Assembly: GCF_000003195.3 (NCBI RefSeq)
Contig: NC_012870.2
Coordinates: 33,980,119 to 34,044,118 of the forward strand
Length of the DNA: 64,000 nt
Origin: Sorghum bicolor
Lineage: Eukaryota; Streptophyta; Magnoliopsida; Poales; Poaceae
Direction of reading: 5' to 3'
Shown here: in pieces, positions 63,198-64,000 of the stretch
Numbering within the stretch: position 1 is the stretch's first letter
Layout of the letters: each line of letters starts with the position of its first letter
Position numbers and translations under genes: made by a program
Notes under the pieces: generated by a model
Databases searched by the model: none
Told to the model about the DNA's origin: nothing
What the model saw: only the letters and a program-made list of their open reading frames with translations

Positions 63198-64000
63198 CAC
63201 TATAAATTTAATTTGAATATCATTGCCTGCCGCATTACTGCCAGATTTTAAGAAATTGACCCATCACTCTCTATCACTGTTGGTTTTTAGCTAAAACCGA
63301 TAGTGGACCAACCGATACTGATATTCGGGTCTTCACTGTCGATTCACATTACTGTCGATTTTAACGAAGAACTGGGCAGTGATATTGGGTCATCACTATC
63401 AGTTTTAACCAAGAACCGACATTGATAATATCACTTTCGGTTCATGACTTGAATTGATAGTGATAATGGACCAACCGATAGAGATATTCGAGCCTTCACT
63501 GTCGGCTCACATTACTGTCAAATTTTACGAAGAACTTTTAGCCAAGAGACGACATTGATAATATCACTTTTGGTTCATGACTTCGAACTTTATATGAAAG
63601 TTGTAATACTTGACGAGATCTACAACTTTGTAGTTCAAACATTTTTTACCTATCAACTTTTTCGTTTGAAATCATTTAATACTTTAAAATACTGTTTGAA
63701 ATTAAACTTTAAAATTATTGAAGAACTCTAATTTATCTTTTTAATCTCTTGCTAAAACTTGCAACTAGTTTTTCTTTCTCATACTAACTTCAAATTTAAT
63801 ATTTTTTTTAATTTCTAAAATCATGCTCTATCAATTTACTGTTTTCTTATGGCTATTATTTTAATATTTCATAAAATTTCTAAAATCATGCTCTACCAAT
63901 CTGATATTTCATGTGACTGTGTTTTATCTATTTGAATTTTAAATTTTGAAAATAGCAACTTCAAATGTTATTTTGGAACACTAAACGATTTAGCTAAAAA
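63198..64000. mobile_element. Probable CACTA element end, running off the window
   Basis: CACTATAAATTT at 63198 could be the terminus. It is followed by a subterminal zone of TATCACT and ACCGATAGTG-type words in both orientations (63271-63306 forms an inverted repeat) and two diverged longer repeat units (about 63300-63420 and 63450-63580). Then comes a block (ACGAGATCTACAACTTTGTAG, near 63618) that I associate with CACTA 5' regions. No transposase is visible. Confidence 0.5.

Overview
This window is repeat DNA from a grass nuclear genome, most likely a panicoid such as sorghum or a close relative. I infer this from the retrotransposon lineages, the GGCCTTGTTTAG-type MITEs, the CACTA elements and tRNA-Asp-primed gypsy elements. 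I see no intact single-copy host gene. Almost every base can be assigned to a nested stack of transposable elements, most of them bounded by LTRs (TG...CA), a 5-bp target-site duplication (TSD), a primer binding site (PBS) and a polypurine tract (PPT).

Left stack (1-45236). A CACTA DNA transposon (36241-36576 and 44768-45236; its other end is outside the window) carries two gypsy insertions. The first, E5 (36577-44767, minus), has 2.7-kb LTRs and keeps only gag/protease remnants. The second, E4 (34149-36240, minus), is represented by its 5' LTR and gag start. Inside the E4 gag sits E0 (20103-34148, plus), an Athila-like gypsy element with RT, RNase H, integrase, an extra coiled-coil ORF with its own TATA box, and its 3' LTR. 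E0 is split twice: by E1 (1-20102, minus) in the RT gene, and by E3 (22184-30302, plus; TSD GAGTT) at the C-terminal end of the integrase. E1 is in turn split in its RT gene by E2 (6989-15172, minus; TSD ATCGG). The nesting is therefore five levels deep: CACTA > E4 > E0 > E1 > E2.

E1 is a Tat-lineage gypsy element (gag, protease, RT, two RNase H domains, integrase). Between pol and its 3' LTR it carries a second gene on the opposite strand. That gene has a TATA box and about six exons and encodes a plant-mobile-domain protein with a basic region and a C-terminal coiled coil. E1 is also strikingly dense in the hexamer ATCGGC/GCCGAT. E2 and E3 are non-autonomous relatives of E0 and E4: they keep gag/protease remnants but no RT or integrase, and E2 has an intact 305-codon ORF of unknown function directly after its PBS.

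Right stack (45237-64000). A 5'-truncated L1-type LINE (about 45757-61686, plus) is broken by two elements: a Reina/Tekay-like chromovirus E6 (46463-51993, plus; TSD GCAAA) and a copia element E7 (53058-59685, minus; TSD GGTGG). E7 lacks the RT catalytic box and contains a 100-N assembly gap. Beyond the LINE are two MITEs of one family (62101-62343, 62591-62826) and the start of another probable CACTA element (about 63198 to the end).

All coding regions of the elements except the E2 leader ORF and, largely, the antisense gene carry stops, frameshifts or deletions, so these are mostly dead copies. By eye, LTR pairs differ by about 1% (E2), 2% (E6) and 4% (E7), so E2 is the youngest of those three. 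TATA, hairpin, PBS and splice calls are read directly from sequence; lineage names come from remembered family features and were not searched.
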